A stretch of 64,000 bases of DNA, taken from the NCBI RefSeq assembly GCF_002443295.1, contig NZ_BAOS01000005.1, forward strand, positions 62,001 to 126,000. Reading direction: 5' to 3'. The notes beneath the pieces are model-generated. The model saw only the letters and a program-made list of their open reading frames with translations, made no database searches and was not told the DNA's origin. This document shows, in pieces, positions 38,830 through 47,988 of this stretch. Within the stretch, counting starts at the first letter, position 1; every line of letters starts with the position of its first letter. The DNA is from Candidatus Scalindua japonica. GTDB lineage: Bacteria; Planctomycetota; Brocadiia; Brocadiales; Scalinduaceae. A program made the translations under genes and the position numbers.

Positions 38830-41800
38830 ATGCGACCATTACTGGATATGGATGTAATCCAGATAGAAATCACTAATGCATGTGTACACCAATGTGCTAA
38901 CTGTACACGGCTGGTCGGTCACTCAAAAAAACCATTCTTTATGGATTTAGACTTCTTCAAGAAAGCGGTAGATTCACTTGTAGATTATCCAAAGATTATA
39001 GGAATTATGGGTGGTGAGCCCCTGCTGCATCCTCAGTTTACAGAGATGGCTGCATATCTTAAATCAAAGGTCCCCGATAAAATAAAATGTGGTCTATGGT
39101 CAACACTGCCAAAGGGAAAAGAGAAGTACGCTCCTATAATTGCTGATGTATTCGGTAATGTACTTTTAAACGACCATACACTGGGCAAGTTGTATCATTC
39201 TCCGATACTTGTTTCGGCAAATGAATCTGTCGTAGACAAATTTAAAATGTGGTACCTCATTGACCATTGCTGGGTACAAAACTGTTGGAGCGCCTCAATC
39301 AACCCTAAAGGAGCTTTTTTCTGTGAAATAGCAGCAGCCTTCGATATTGTTTTTGATGGACCGGGTGGTTGGACTGTGTCACCGGAATGGTGGAAAAAAA
39401 CTCCGAAGGACTATGTAGAACAGATGAAGCAGTATTGTGTTAATTGTAGCGCCGCACTTCCATTGCATGCCAGGCTTGATACGGAGGAGACTGATGACAT
39501 AAGCAAGGGTAATCTTGAACGATTGATCAAAGTTGGTTCGCCAAAAGTAAAACGAGGAAAGTATTCCATTTATGACAAGGGAGAAAGAGACAGCAATTAC
39601 CATATTAACGAATTCCGGAATAATATTGAATATCAAATGAAAATTGCTGACAAGTATGGATTATATTTGAGGCAAAACAAACTTGGATACCTCCAGCCAT
39701 TTTTAAAAAACACTCCAAAGAGTCAAGATGAAATTAATATAAAGGATTGTCTGCAGAAAGGACACACATATCATCAAGCGGGAAATTTAAAAGAAGCATC
39801 TATACTTTATCAGAAAATACTTGCACAACAGCAGGAACATATTGATGCAAACTTCCTCCTGGGCACATTATATCTTCAAGCTGGAAATCTCGATAAAGCT
39901 GCCGAGCTCCTGCAAAAAACAGTTTTGCTCAAACCAGATCATGTAGAAGCTAATAATAATCTGGGTACAGTACTTCAGAATCAAGGTAAACTTGATGAGG
40001 CGGCAGAGAGTTACAAAAGAGCATTATGTCTTGCACCGGATTATTCTGAAGCATTTTATAATTTAGGCAATATATTTTACAAACAGCATAAATTTAATAA
40101 GGCGATTGAACATTACAAACAGGCAATTATTTTAAAGCCGGACGATCATGAGGCATTTTTAAATCTTGGAAATGTGTTTAAGGAACTTGGAAAAATTGAT
40201 GACGCGGAGAGAGAATATAGAAAGTCAATCTCTCTGAAACCTGACTATCCAGTAGCACACAGTCGACTTGGAGCGATTCTTCAGGAACTGGGCAAACTTG
40301 ATGAGTCTATTAAAAGTATTAAACGTGCACAAATTCTTGATCCGGATAATATTGATATTCTCAATAATCTTGCTACTATTCTTTCAAAACAGGGAGAATA
40401 TGATGAAGCGATAGAGAGCTACAATAGAGCCTTAAAATTAAAACCAGATGCATACCTTATACAGACTAATCTTGCTTCCACACTTAAAGATTCAGGCAGA
40501 TTAGAAGAGGCATTAACCAGTTGTAACAAAGCAATAGAGATAAACCCAAATTATCCTGAATCACATAACACGCTTGGTGTGATACTGCAAGGGTCCGGTC
40601 AACTTGAGGAAGCGGTAAAAAGCTATAAAAAGGCAATAGAACTTCAACCGGACAATCCAGAGTTATACAGTAACCTTGGTTCCGTACTTAAAGAGCTGGA
40701 TAGGTTTGATGAAGCAGTCGAATGCTGCAAACACTCGATTGAACTCAATCCGGAGAACGCCGATGCATTCAACAATCTTGGCACAATACTTCAAGAACAG
40801 AGAAAACTTGACGAAGCAATAGCAAATTATAAACAAGCAATAAAGCTTATGCCGGACCATGCAAGAGCACACAGTAACCTTGGCACGGTATCACAGAAAC
40901 AGGGTAACACGGTGGAAGCGGTATTATATTGCCACCTGGCAGTAACACTTAATCCCGGTAGTGCTGAACTCCACAACAACCTTGGCGCAATACTCCAGAA
41001 ACAGGAGAGGGTTGACGAAGCAATAACGTGTTATGACAATGCAATAGAACTTGAACCGGATTATACGGAAGCACACTTAAACAGATCTTTTGCATTATTG
41101 TTAACAGGAAAATATAAAGAGGGATGGGAGGAAAATGAATGGAGACTTAAAACAAAAGCACACTGTCTGAGAAAGTTCCACAATCTCAGATGGGACGGGT
41201 CACCTCTTAAGGGCAAGACCATTCTGGTATATGCTGAGCAAGGTTTTGGAGACACTATACAATTTGTACGTTACCTGCCAATGGTACAGGAACAGGGAGG
41301 CCGCGTAATTTTCGAATGTCACAAGAGTCTGCATCGTCTACTTAGAGATTGTACAGGAATCGATAAGGTGGTCGAAAAAACAACTGAACCGAAAATAACA
41401 TTTGATACACATATCAGCCTTTTAAGTTTACCGGGAATTTTTAACACCACCTTGAATTCAATACCATCTGAGACACCTTACATTAGTGTTAATTCCGGAT
41501 TAGCAAAACTGTGGCGTAATCTACACACGTACAACAATGATTTTAAGATAGGTATTGTATGGGCAGGAAACGCTGAGAACAAGAGAGACAATATCCGCTC
41601 CTGTTCTCTCAAAGACTTCTATCCCTTGTTGAATATTCAAGGGACGGCTTTTTACAGTCTTCAAAAAGGACCGGCATCCGGTGAAACGGAGAACACACCG
41701 CCAGGAATAAAGATCATTAATCTGAATAATCAGTTAAGAGACTTTGCTGACACAGCTGCCATAATCGATAATCTGGACCTTGTCATTTCAGTTGATACTG

Positions 41801-42015
41801 CTGTCGCACATCTTGCGGGAGCACTTGGTAAACCAGTGTGGAACCTGTTACATTTTGCACCGGACTGGCGCTGGCTGCTTAATCGTAACGACAGCCCATG
41901 GTATCCGGAAATGCGTTTATTCAGACAAAACATATTAAATGACTGGACTTACCTGTTTAAGGAAGTAAAGAATGCATTATTACAAGAAGTCAATGACATT
42001 AAAAAAAACAACTAA
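38830..42015 (+). CDS. Radical SAM - TPR - GT9-like glycosyltransferase fusion
   Basis: This 1061-aa protein joins three functions. Residues 1 to about 260 are a radical SAM domain with cluster motif CVHQCANC (Cx3Cx2C) and the family's GGEPLLHPQF. Cysteines near residues 150-210 (QNCWSASINPKGAFFCE and QYCVNCS) look like an extra SPASM-type cluster site. Residues about 300-740 are some 13 TPRs. The last 300 residues are GT9-like (heptosyltransferase fold): VYAEQGFGDTIQFVRYLPMV, KIGIVWAGN, DLVISVDTAVAHLAGALGKP and APDWRWLL. GGAGAAA precedes the ATG. It follows the OGT-like gene by 47 bp. I know of no characterised protein with this order; function is inferred only by part. Confidence 0.85.
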   Translation: MRPLLDMDVIQIEITNACVHQCANCTRLVGHSKKPFFMDLDFFKKAVDSLVDYPKIIGIMGGEPLLHPQFTEMAAYLKSKVPDKIKCGLWSTLPKGKEKYAPIIADVFGNVLLNDHTLGKLYHSPILVSANESVVDKFKMWYLIDHCWVQNCWSASINPKGAFFCEIAAAFDIVFDGPGGWTVSPEWWKKTPKDYVEQMKQYCVNCSAALPLHARLDTEETDDISKGNLERLIKVGSPKVKRGKYSIYDKGERDSNYHINEFRNNIEYQMKIADKYGLYLRQNKLGYLQPFLKNTPKSQDEINIKDCLQKGHTYHQAGNLKEASILYQKILAQQQEHIDANFLLGTLYLQAGNLDKAAELLQKTVLLKPDHVEANNNLGTVLQNQGKLDEAAESYKRALCLAPDYSEAFYNLGNIFYKQHKFNKAIEHYKQAIILKPDDHEAFLNLGNVFKELGKIDDAEREYRKSISLKPDYPVAHSRLGAILQELGKLDESIKSIKRAQILDPDNIDILNNLATILSKQGEYDEAIESYNRALKLKPDAYLIQTNLASTLKDSGRLEEALTSCNKAIEINPNYPESHNTLGVILQGSGQLEEAVKSYKKAIELQPDNPELYSNLGSVLKELDRFDEAVECCKHSIELNPENADAFNNLGTILQEQRKLDEAIANYKQAIKLMPDHARAHSNLGTVSQKQGNTVEAVLYCHLAVTLNPGSAELHNNLGAILQKQERVDEAITCYDNAIELEPDYTEAHLNRSFALLLTGKYKEGWEENEWRLKTKAHCLRKFHNLRWDGSPLKGKTILVYAEQGFGDTIQFVRYLPMVQEQGGRVIFECHKSLHRLLRDCTGIDKVVEKTTEPKITFDTHISLLSLPGIFNTTLNSIPSETPYISVNSGLAKLWRNLHTYNNDFKIGIVWAGNAENKRDNIRSCSLKDFYPLLNIQGTAFYSLQKGPASGETENTPPGIKIINLNNQLRDFADTAAIIDNLDLVISVDTAVAHLAGALGKPVWNLLHFAPDWRWLLNRNDSPWYPEMRLFRQNILNDWTYLFKEVKNALLQEVNDIKKNN

Positions 42016-42073
42016 ACATAAACAAATATGTATTGCAACATAGTGATAGCTAGAGTTAAGGATTTCAAATTCT

Positions 42074-45000
42074 ATGAATCAAAAAGTGAAAGGTAACATG
42101 AGGAAGTGTCAAGAAGCACTTAAACTTCACCAGGCTGGAAATTTTGTTGATGCGGAAATACTTTATAATAAAATACTTGAAACAGAACCTGCAAACATTG
42201 ACACAATCTTTTTCCTTGGAACACTTAAACTGCAGCAAGGTGATACAGGAACAGCTCGTGCGTTACTGGAGAACACAATAATACTTAAACCTGACCATGC
42301 AGCAGCATACAATAATCTTGGAACAGTATTTAAAGAACAGAACAAATTTGAAGAGGCAATCAAAAACTATAATAAGTCTTTAGCGCTTAAACCGGACTAT
42401 GCAATGGCACACAATAATTTAGGAAATCTACTTAAGGACATTGGTAAATTTGCTGAAGCGGAAACAAGTTGTCGACGTGCAATATTGCTCCAACCTGACT
42501 TTTCGGATGCACACAATAATCTAGCATCCACACTACAGAAACAGGGTAAGCATGAAGAAGCAATCAGGAGTTACAACCTGGCAGTAAAATATAATCCCAA
42601 AAGTGTTCACGCGCACATAAACAGGTCGTCCGCATTGCTGTTAACAGAAAACCTTGAAGATGGATGGCCGGAATATGAGTGGAGACTGCAAACAAAAAAT
42701 TATAACTCCAGCAAATTCCAACTGCCCCATTGGGACGGTTCACCGCTGAATGGAAAAACAATTTTTGTACATGCTGAACAGGGATATGGAGATACCATCC
42801 AATTTGTACGCTACCTGCCAATGGTCAAAGACCTTGGAGGACATGTGATATTTGAATGCCAGAAGGAGCTTATTCGTTTACTGAAAAATTGCGCAGGTAT
42901 AGATGAAATTGTAGAAATGATGCCCAGCCAGGACATAGTTTTCGACACACACATTCATCTGTTAAGCCTGCCTGGCATATTCGGCACAAATATGGATTCT
43001 ATCCCATCATGTACACCTTATATAACAGTGGACCCTGTACTTTCAGAAAAGTGGAGATTACAACTTTCCAATAATAATAATTTGAAAATCGGCATCGTCT
43101 GGGCTGGTAGATCAACATTTAAAGACCATTATCGCTCTTGTACATTTGATGATTTTATTTCGTTGTCAGAAATCCCAGGTATTACTTTCTACAGCCTTCA
43201 AAAAGGCCCATCGTCTGAGGAAGCATTAAACGCGCCTGAAGATATGAAAGTTATCAACCTTGATAAAGAGTTGAACGATTTCGATGACACTGCTGCTGTA
43301 ATGAATAATCTGGACTTAATAATTTCCACTGATACGGCAGTTGCACATCTTGCCGGGGCAATAGGCAAACCTGTATGGACACTCTTGCATACTTCATCTG
43401 ACTGGCGCTGGTTCCTTAATCGTGAATGCAGTCCATGGTATCCTGAAATGCGCTTGTTCAGACAATCCGTATTTAGTGATTGGAGAGGTGTGTTTGATAA
43501 AGTAAAAACATCATTAATTTCCATTTTTGGACCACAGATTGGTATTTATGGGGAAAATAAGACTACAAATTCTGAAATCCAAAACCTGAGATTATCAGAC
43601 TTATTACAAGAAGCACATAGGCATCATCAGGCTGGAGATTTCACCTCCGCAATAATGTGTTACAACATAGCTATTAAAAAGCACCCTGATAATGCACTGA
43701 CACACTTCCATCTTGGCTCTGCTCTTCATGGAACAGGAAGAATTGATGATGCATTGGCCAGCTACAGGAAAGCAAAAGAACTCAAGCCTGACTACAGCGA
43801 CGCATATTACAGCCTCGGTAATACATACAGAGAACAAGGTAAGATCAAAGAAGCCGTCGTAAATTACCTGCAAGCCGTATCTCTAAAACCTGACAATGCT
43901 GAAATACACTGTAACCTAGGCGCGGCACTTCAGGAATCGGGCAGACCAGATGAGGCAATTGTAAGCTACAAAAAGGCAATAACACTTAATCCTTACTATG
44001 CAATGGCACATTGCAATCTTGGTTCTTTGCTTCATGAATCAGGCAAACTAAATGATGCAGCAGCAAGTTACAAAAGATCAACTGAGATCAATCCTGATTT
44101 GGCCCTTGCACACAACAACCTTGGTACTGCATTTAAGGATTTGGGCAGGCTTGATGAATCTGTTGAAAGCTATAGAAAAGCAATAGCACTAAAACCAGAC
44201 TATGCGGAAGCGCATAATAATCTAGGAACTGCACTTCTTGAACAACATAAACTTCAGGAAGCTGTTATAAGTTATAACCGGGCTTTAGAGATCAGACCAA
44301 AATATGCCGAGGCATACAATAATCTAGGCACTATTCTTCAAGAATTGTGCCAACTTGATCAAGCTGTAGAAAACTACAGAAAAGCAATAGCGCTAAAACC
44401 GAACTTTGCGGAAGCATACAACAACCTAGGGACAGCGCTCCAGGATTCAGGTAAACATGGTGAGGCTTTAGCATATTATAAGCAGGCAACTATACTGAAG
44501 CCGGATTTTGCTCTGGCTCATGTAAACAGATCATTTGTATTATTACTGACAGAGAACTTTAAGGAAGGATGGAAAGAATACAAATGGCGGCTCAACATAA
44601 AAAATCGCGCCTCTACAACTCGTAATCATCATATGTGGAATGGCGGTCCACTGAATGGAAAATCTATTTTGGTCCACGCAGAACAGGGTTTTGGAGATAC
44701 CATACAATTTGTCAGATATCTGCCGATGGTTAAAGAACAAGGTGGCCATGTAGTATTAGCGTGCCATAAAAGTCTTCATCGCTTATTTAAAAATTACAAT
44801 GGAATCGATGAAATTATAGAAAAGAGTTCTGTTAATACATTACCGGAACAACCTGATGTCCATATTCATCTCTTAGACTTGCCGGGATTATTTGAAACTA
44901 CACTGAAATCAATACCGCTAAAAACACCATATATTACCCCGGATCAGATACTGGTAGATCAATGGGCAAGCTGGTTTAAGACTCGTAAAGATTTTAAAAT

Positions 45001-45472
45001 TGGATTAGTCTGGGCGGGAAACCCACATCATTCAAAAGATCATAATCGTTCCTGTTCACTATCTGATTTTAACAAATTAACTGATGTCCCAGAGTGGTCC
45101 TTTTACAGTCTTCAAAAGGTTAATTACCCGATCGATTCCAAAGATACACCAATTGGAATGAACATAGTCAACATTGGCAAAGGATTAAATGACTTTGCCG
45201 ACACAGCTGCCGTAATTGCTAACCTGGATCTTGTAATAACAGTTGACACCGCAGTTGCTCATCTGGCGGGTGCTATTGGCAAACCGGTGTGGACTCTTTT
45301 ACCTTTCGCGCCTGACTGGCGCTGGCTACTTAAACGTAATGACAGCCCATGGTATCCGACCATGCGCTTATTTCGTCAAAATCAGCCTGGTAATTGGACA
45401 GAAGTATTTGAACAGGTAAAAGAGGAATTAACTAACAATTTCTGTTTGCAGGTAACGGAAGTAAATGAGTAA
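42074..45472 (+). CDS. Double TPR-GT9-like glycosyltransferase
   Basis: This 1132-aa protein contains two complete TPR-GT9 modules in one chain. Module 1: about 5 TPRs, then FVHAEQGYGDTIQFVRYLP, IGIVWAGRSTFKDHYRSC and STDTAVAHLAGAIGKPVWTL to about residue 480. Module 2: about 10 TPRs (residues 510-830), then LVHAEQGFGDTIQFVRYLPM, IGLVWAGNPHHSKDHNRSC and VDTAVAHLAGAIGKPVWTLL. The linker around residue 500 (IGIYGENKTTNSEIQNLRLS) looks like the join of two once-separate genes. The stop is followed by the leftward lipoprotein gene. The start ATG has AAGGA twelve bases upstream. Confidence 0.85.
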   Translation: MNQKVKGNMRKCQEALKLHQAGNFVDAEILYNKILETEPANIDTIFFLGTLKLQQGDTGTARALLENTIILKPDHAAAYNNLGTVFKEQNKFEEAIKNYNKSLALKPDYAMAHNNLGNLLKDIGKFAEAETSCRRAILLQPDFSDAHNNLASTLQKQGKHEEAIRSYNLAVKYNPKSVHAHINRSSALLLTENLEDGWPEYEWRLQTKNYNSSKFQLPHWDGSPLNGKTIFVHAEQGYGDTIQFVRYLPMVKDLGGHVIFECQKELIRLLKNCAGIDEIVEMMPSQDIVFDTHIHLLSLPGIFGTNMDSIPSCTPYITVDPVLSEKWRLQLSNNNNLKIGIVWAGRSTFKDHYRSCTFDDFISLSEIPGITFYSLQKGPSSEEALNAPEDMKVINLDKELNDFDDTAAVMNNLDLIISTDTAVAHLAGAIGKPVWTLLHTSSDWRWFLNRECSPWYPEMRLFRQSVFSDWRGVFDKVKTSLISIFGPQIGIYGENKTTNSEIQNLRLSDLLQEAHRHHQAGDFTSAIMCYNIAIKKHPDNALTHFHLGSALHGTGRIDDALASYRKAKELKPDYSDAYYSLGNTYREQGKIKEAVVNYLQAVSLKPDNAEIHCNLGAALQESGRPDEAIVSYKKAITLNPYYAMAHCNLGSLLHESGKLNDAAASYKRSTEINPDLALAHNNLGTAFKDLGRLDESVESYRKAIALKPDYAEAHNNLGTALLEQHKLQEAVISYNRALEIRPKYAEAYNNLGTILQELCQLDQAVENYRKAIALKPNFAEAYNNLGTALQDSGKHGEALAYYKQATILKPDFALAHVNRSFVLLLTENFKEGWKEYKWRLNIKNRASTTRNHHMWNGGPLNGKSILVHAEQGFGDTIQFVRYLPMVKEQGGHVVLACHKSLHRLFKNYNGIDEIIEKSSVNTLPEQPDVHIHLLDLPGLFETTLKSIPLKTPYITPDQILVDQWASWFKTRKDFKIGLVWAGNPHHSKDHNRSCSLSDFNKLTDVPEWSFYSLQKVNYPIDSKDTPIGMNIVNIGKGLNDFADTAAVIANLDLVITVDTAVAHLAGAIGKPVWTLLPFAPDWRWLLKRNDSPWYPTMRLFRQNQPGNWTEVFEQVKEELTNNFCLQVTEVNE

Positions 45473-45516
45473 TTAATTATAGAAATAACGCTCTAAAATA
45501 GAACAAATAAATCTTA

Positions 45517-46725
45517 TTAAAAATTTATATTGGTTGTCAAAGGAGTTGATTTAAGAAATATCTTATCTAGTTTTCTCATAATTCTGTTTGCATTACTTAT
45601 ACGTTTATTGGTCATAATAATTGTAGCAATACCTCTGGTTGGATATATTCTCATTTCATTGTAAAACCCGACACCATTACCCCTTCTGTAGAAATATTCA
45701 ACCCCTTCCAATTTTCCAATATGCCATCCTAAAGTAGTATTAAGAAGTTTGCCACTATTATTTTGCTGTTGTGTATAATATAGCTCTTTTGTTTCATGGT
45801 TAAACAAGTGAGAGTTGTCTTTCAATTGATCCTGCAAGAAGCGGCTGAAGCCTCGTGCGTTACCGATTAAGCCGGCCACTGACGGCCCATTCATGTAACA
45901 TCCTCGTAAATGGAGCCATTTACCCTCATAATCACACCATGCGATTTTATCTATCAGGACCCTTTTAAAAAAGTTTGATAGAGAGTATTTTGCTAAATAT
46001 CCTTTCGCATGATTAGCTCGATCATATATATCAAAACCTAGCTCTTGTTCTTCAAGTTTTAATGGTTTAAATAAATTTTCTTTAATATAATCGATATACC
46101 TTTGGTTAGTTACACTTTCAATTATTTTGCCCAGCAGCCAGTATCCTATATTTGAATAGCCATATTTTTTTCCAGGCTTAAATAAAAGCTTTTTATGTTC
46201 TTGAAGGACCTGCACCAATGCTGAATCCTCATCAATTCGTTCGCTATTGTCTATGGGGCATACCCACATCATTATGTGTTCAATATCCATTCTTATTGGA
46301 AATGGATGAGGGATACCGGATGTATGGCTGAGGAGATGTCGAATCGTGATATCATTGCTATATGGTCTAGATGATAAATATTGGTTCATTTTGTCGTCGA
46401 GACTAACCATATCTCTTTCTACAAGTTGTAAAACCGCTGCTGCCGTAATCAATTTGGTTAATGAATAAGCGGGCATTGTCGTACTGAACTTCATACGTCT
46501 TTGATTTTTGATATCAGCCAAACCGCCTGAGTATTCGAAAATGGTATGGTTTTTGTCAACTACAATGTACTGGACACCAGGGACTTTTTTTCCAATGTAT
46601 CTATTAAGAATGTCTGTCGCTGCTTCCCGTGAGTTTTTCACGGTGTGGTGTGTGCCTGTTGTTGCACAACCGGTAAGAATAACCAGGACAAATAATATTA
46701 CGACAACATTACTTTTTATTTTCAT
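45517..46725 (-). CDS. Beta-lactamase/serine hydrolase-like lipoprotein
   Basis: This 402-aa protein has a lipoprotein signal ending in the lipobox LTGC (about residue 20), so it is probably anchored in a membrane. The class C beta-lactamase fold is shown by the active-site S-x-x-K in YSLTKL and the Y-x-N motif in KYGYSNIGYWLLG, plus LLSHTSGIPHPF. Such proteins include D-aminopeptidases, esterases and peptidases; the substrate here is unknown. I use the ATG at 46725 (MKIKSN), as the frame extends six codons to a TTG. It is the only leftward gene inside the transferase array. Confidence 0.85.
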   Translation of the reverse strand: MKIKSNVVVILFVLVILTGCATTGTHHTVKNSREAATDILNRYIGKKVPGVQYIVVDKNHTIFEYSGGLADIKNQRRMKFSTTMPAYSLTKLITAAAVLQLVERDMVSLDDKMNQYLSSRPYSNDITIRHLLSHTSGIPHPFPIRMDIEHIMMWVCPIDNSERIDEDSALVQVLQEHKKLLFKPGKKYGYSNIGYWLLGKIIESVTNQRYIDYIKENLFKPLKLEEQELGFDIYDRANHAKGYLAKYSLSNFFKRVLIDKIAWCDYEGKWLHLRGCYMNGPSVAGLIGNARGFSRFLQDQLKDNSHLFNHETKELYYTQQQNNSGKLLNTTLGWHIGKLEGVEYFYRRGNGVGFYNEMRIYPTRGIATIIMTNKRISNANRIMRKLDKIFLKSTPLTTNINF

Positions 46726-46926
46726 CAGGTATTGTCTGTGCAAAATTAGCCGGAATTAAAAATTATCTCATCAAATTGACTAATAATTAGACAATATACC
46801 TTCTCTGTAATCAAAACAAAATATATTTAACAGGTCTTTACACTATCTTTTGCTCGTAAGCTACGCATTGACAAGCCCTTAAACAATTGATATTTAAATT
46901 TTCAAGCACTGGTTAAGAAAATCATT

Positions 46927-46942
46927 TTGGCATGAATTTGGC
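46927..46942 (+). promoter_or_regulatory. Sigma-54-type promoter upstream of a glycosyltransferase pair
   Basis: TTGGCATG-N5-TGGC has GG (46929-46930) and GC (46941-46942) ten bases apart. The wider context TTTTGGCATGAATTTGGC matches the sites at 26565 and 35911. The start is predicted near 46954, about 50 bases before the gene at 47005. Confidence 0.55.
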
Positions 46943-47004
46943 TATATTACCTTGGAAGAATAAAATCATGTATAATTGAACAAACACATATTAAATTTTA
47001 ATAG

Positions 47005-47988
47005 ATGCAAACAATCAGAGTTCAAAAAACAGAAATTCAAAGCCCAAAGCCGACTGGCAGGATTATATATGTCAACTACGATAGCCTTGAACCTTCTGGA
47101 GGGGTGAAGGTAATCTACTCACATGTATTGCATTTAGTAAATAATGGCTATCCCGCATTTGTACTCCATACCCAGAAAGACTTCAGGATTCCGTGGCTGG
47201 AGTGTGACGTGCCTATACTATATGCAAAAGACAATCTCAGGATATCACCAAATGATATTGTTGTTATTCCGGAGGATCATAATACGGCACTTAATGTATT
47301 CAAAAATATACAGACCAGGAAATTTGTCTTTTGCCAGAACCATTATTATATTTTCAATGGTCTCCAAAATAATGACTCCTGGCGGAATTTTGGTGTGACA
47401 GGCATATTCTGTTGTTCAAGTATTATAAGCGATTTTATCAGCGAAGTTTTTGGTTATTCTGAAGTACCGGTCATTCACAATGCGATTCCGTTGGATCTAT
47501 TTGAACCACGAAATAAAAAATTGCAAATTGCGTATATGCCGAGAAAAATTCCAGGTGAACTGAATTTCATCAGAAACCTCTTCAAAAAACTTTATAAGCA
47601 ATATGATAAAATTCCGTGGATATGCATTGATAAAGTTAAAGAATCAAAGGTGGCAGAAATCATGAATGAATCTGCTGTTTTCCTCTCCACCAGCACTTAT
47701 GAAGGGTTTGGGCTACCACCAATAGAAGCAATGGCCAGCGGTTGTATAGTTGTGGGTTTTCACGGAGATGGTGGACTGGAATATGCATCAGAAGACAACG
47801 GATTCTGGTGTGAATGGAACAATATTACCGACTGCGCAAAAACGCTTGGACAAGTAATAACATTAATCGAGAATGATGATGAAGTAATTAGTAAAAAAAG
47901 GGGCCAGGCAATTAAAACAGCCGGTGAGTATTCATATAAAAGACAAGAGAAAGATCTATTAAATTATTGGAGTGACATATATAAATGA
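47005..47988 (+). CDS. Glycosyltransferase, GT4-like
   Basis: This 327-aa GT-B transferase has GRIIYVNYDSLEPSGGVKVI near the start, which is a GT4-like G-G-V donor loop. The donor site TSTYEGFGLPPIEAMASGCIVVGF carries the E-x7-E motif of retaining GT4 enzymes. It overlaps the next gene by four bases (ATGA). A sigma-54-type promoter lies about 50 bases upstream. The ribosome-binding site is weak. Confidence 0.85.
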   Translation: MQTIRVQKTEIQSPKPTGRIIYVNYDSLEPSGGVKVIYSHVLHLVNNGYPAFVLHTQKDFRIPWLECDVPILYAKDNLRISPNDIVVIPEDHNTALNVFKNIQTRKFVFCQNHYYIFNGLQNNDSWRNFGVTGIFCCSSIISDFISEVFGYSEVPVIHNAIPLDLFEPRNKKLQIAYMPRKIPGELNFIRNLFKKLYKQYDKIPWICIDKVKESKVAEIMNESAVFLSTSTYEGFGLPPIEAMASGCIVVGFHGDGGLEYASEDNGFWCEWNNITDCAKTLGQVITLIENDDEVISKKRGQAIKTAGEYSYKRQEKDLLNYWSDIYK

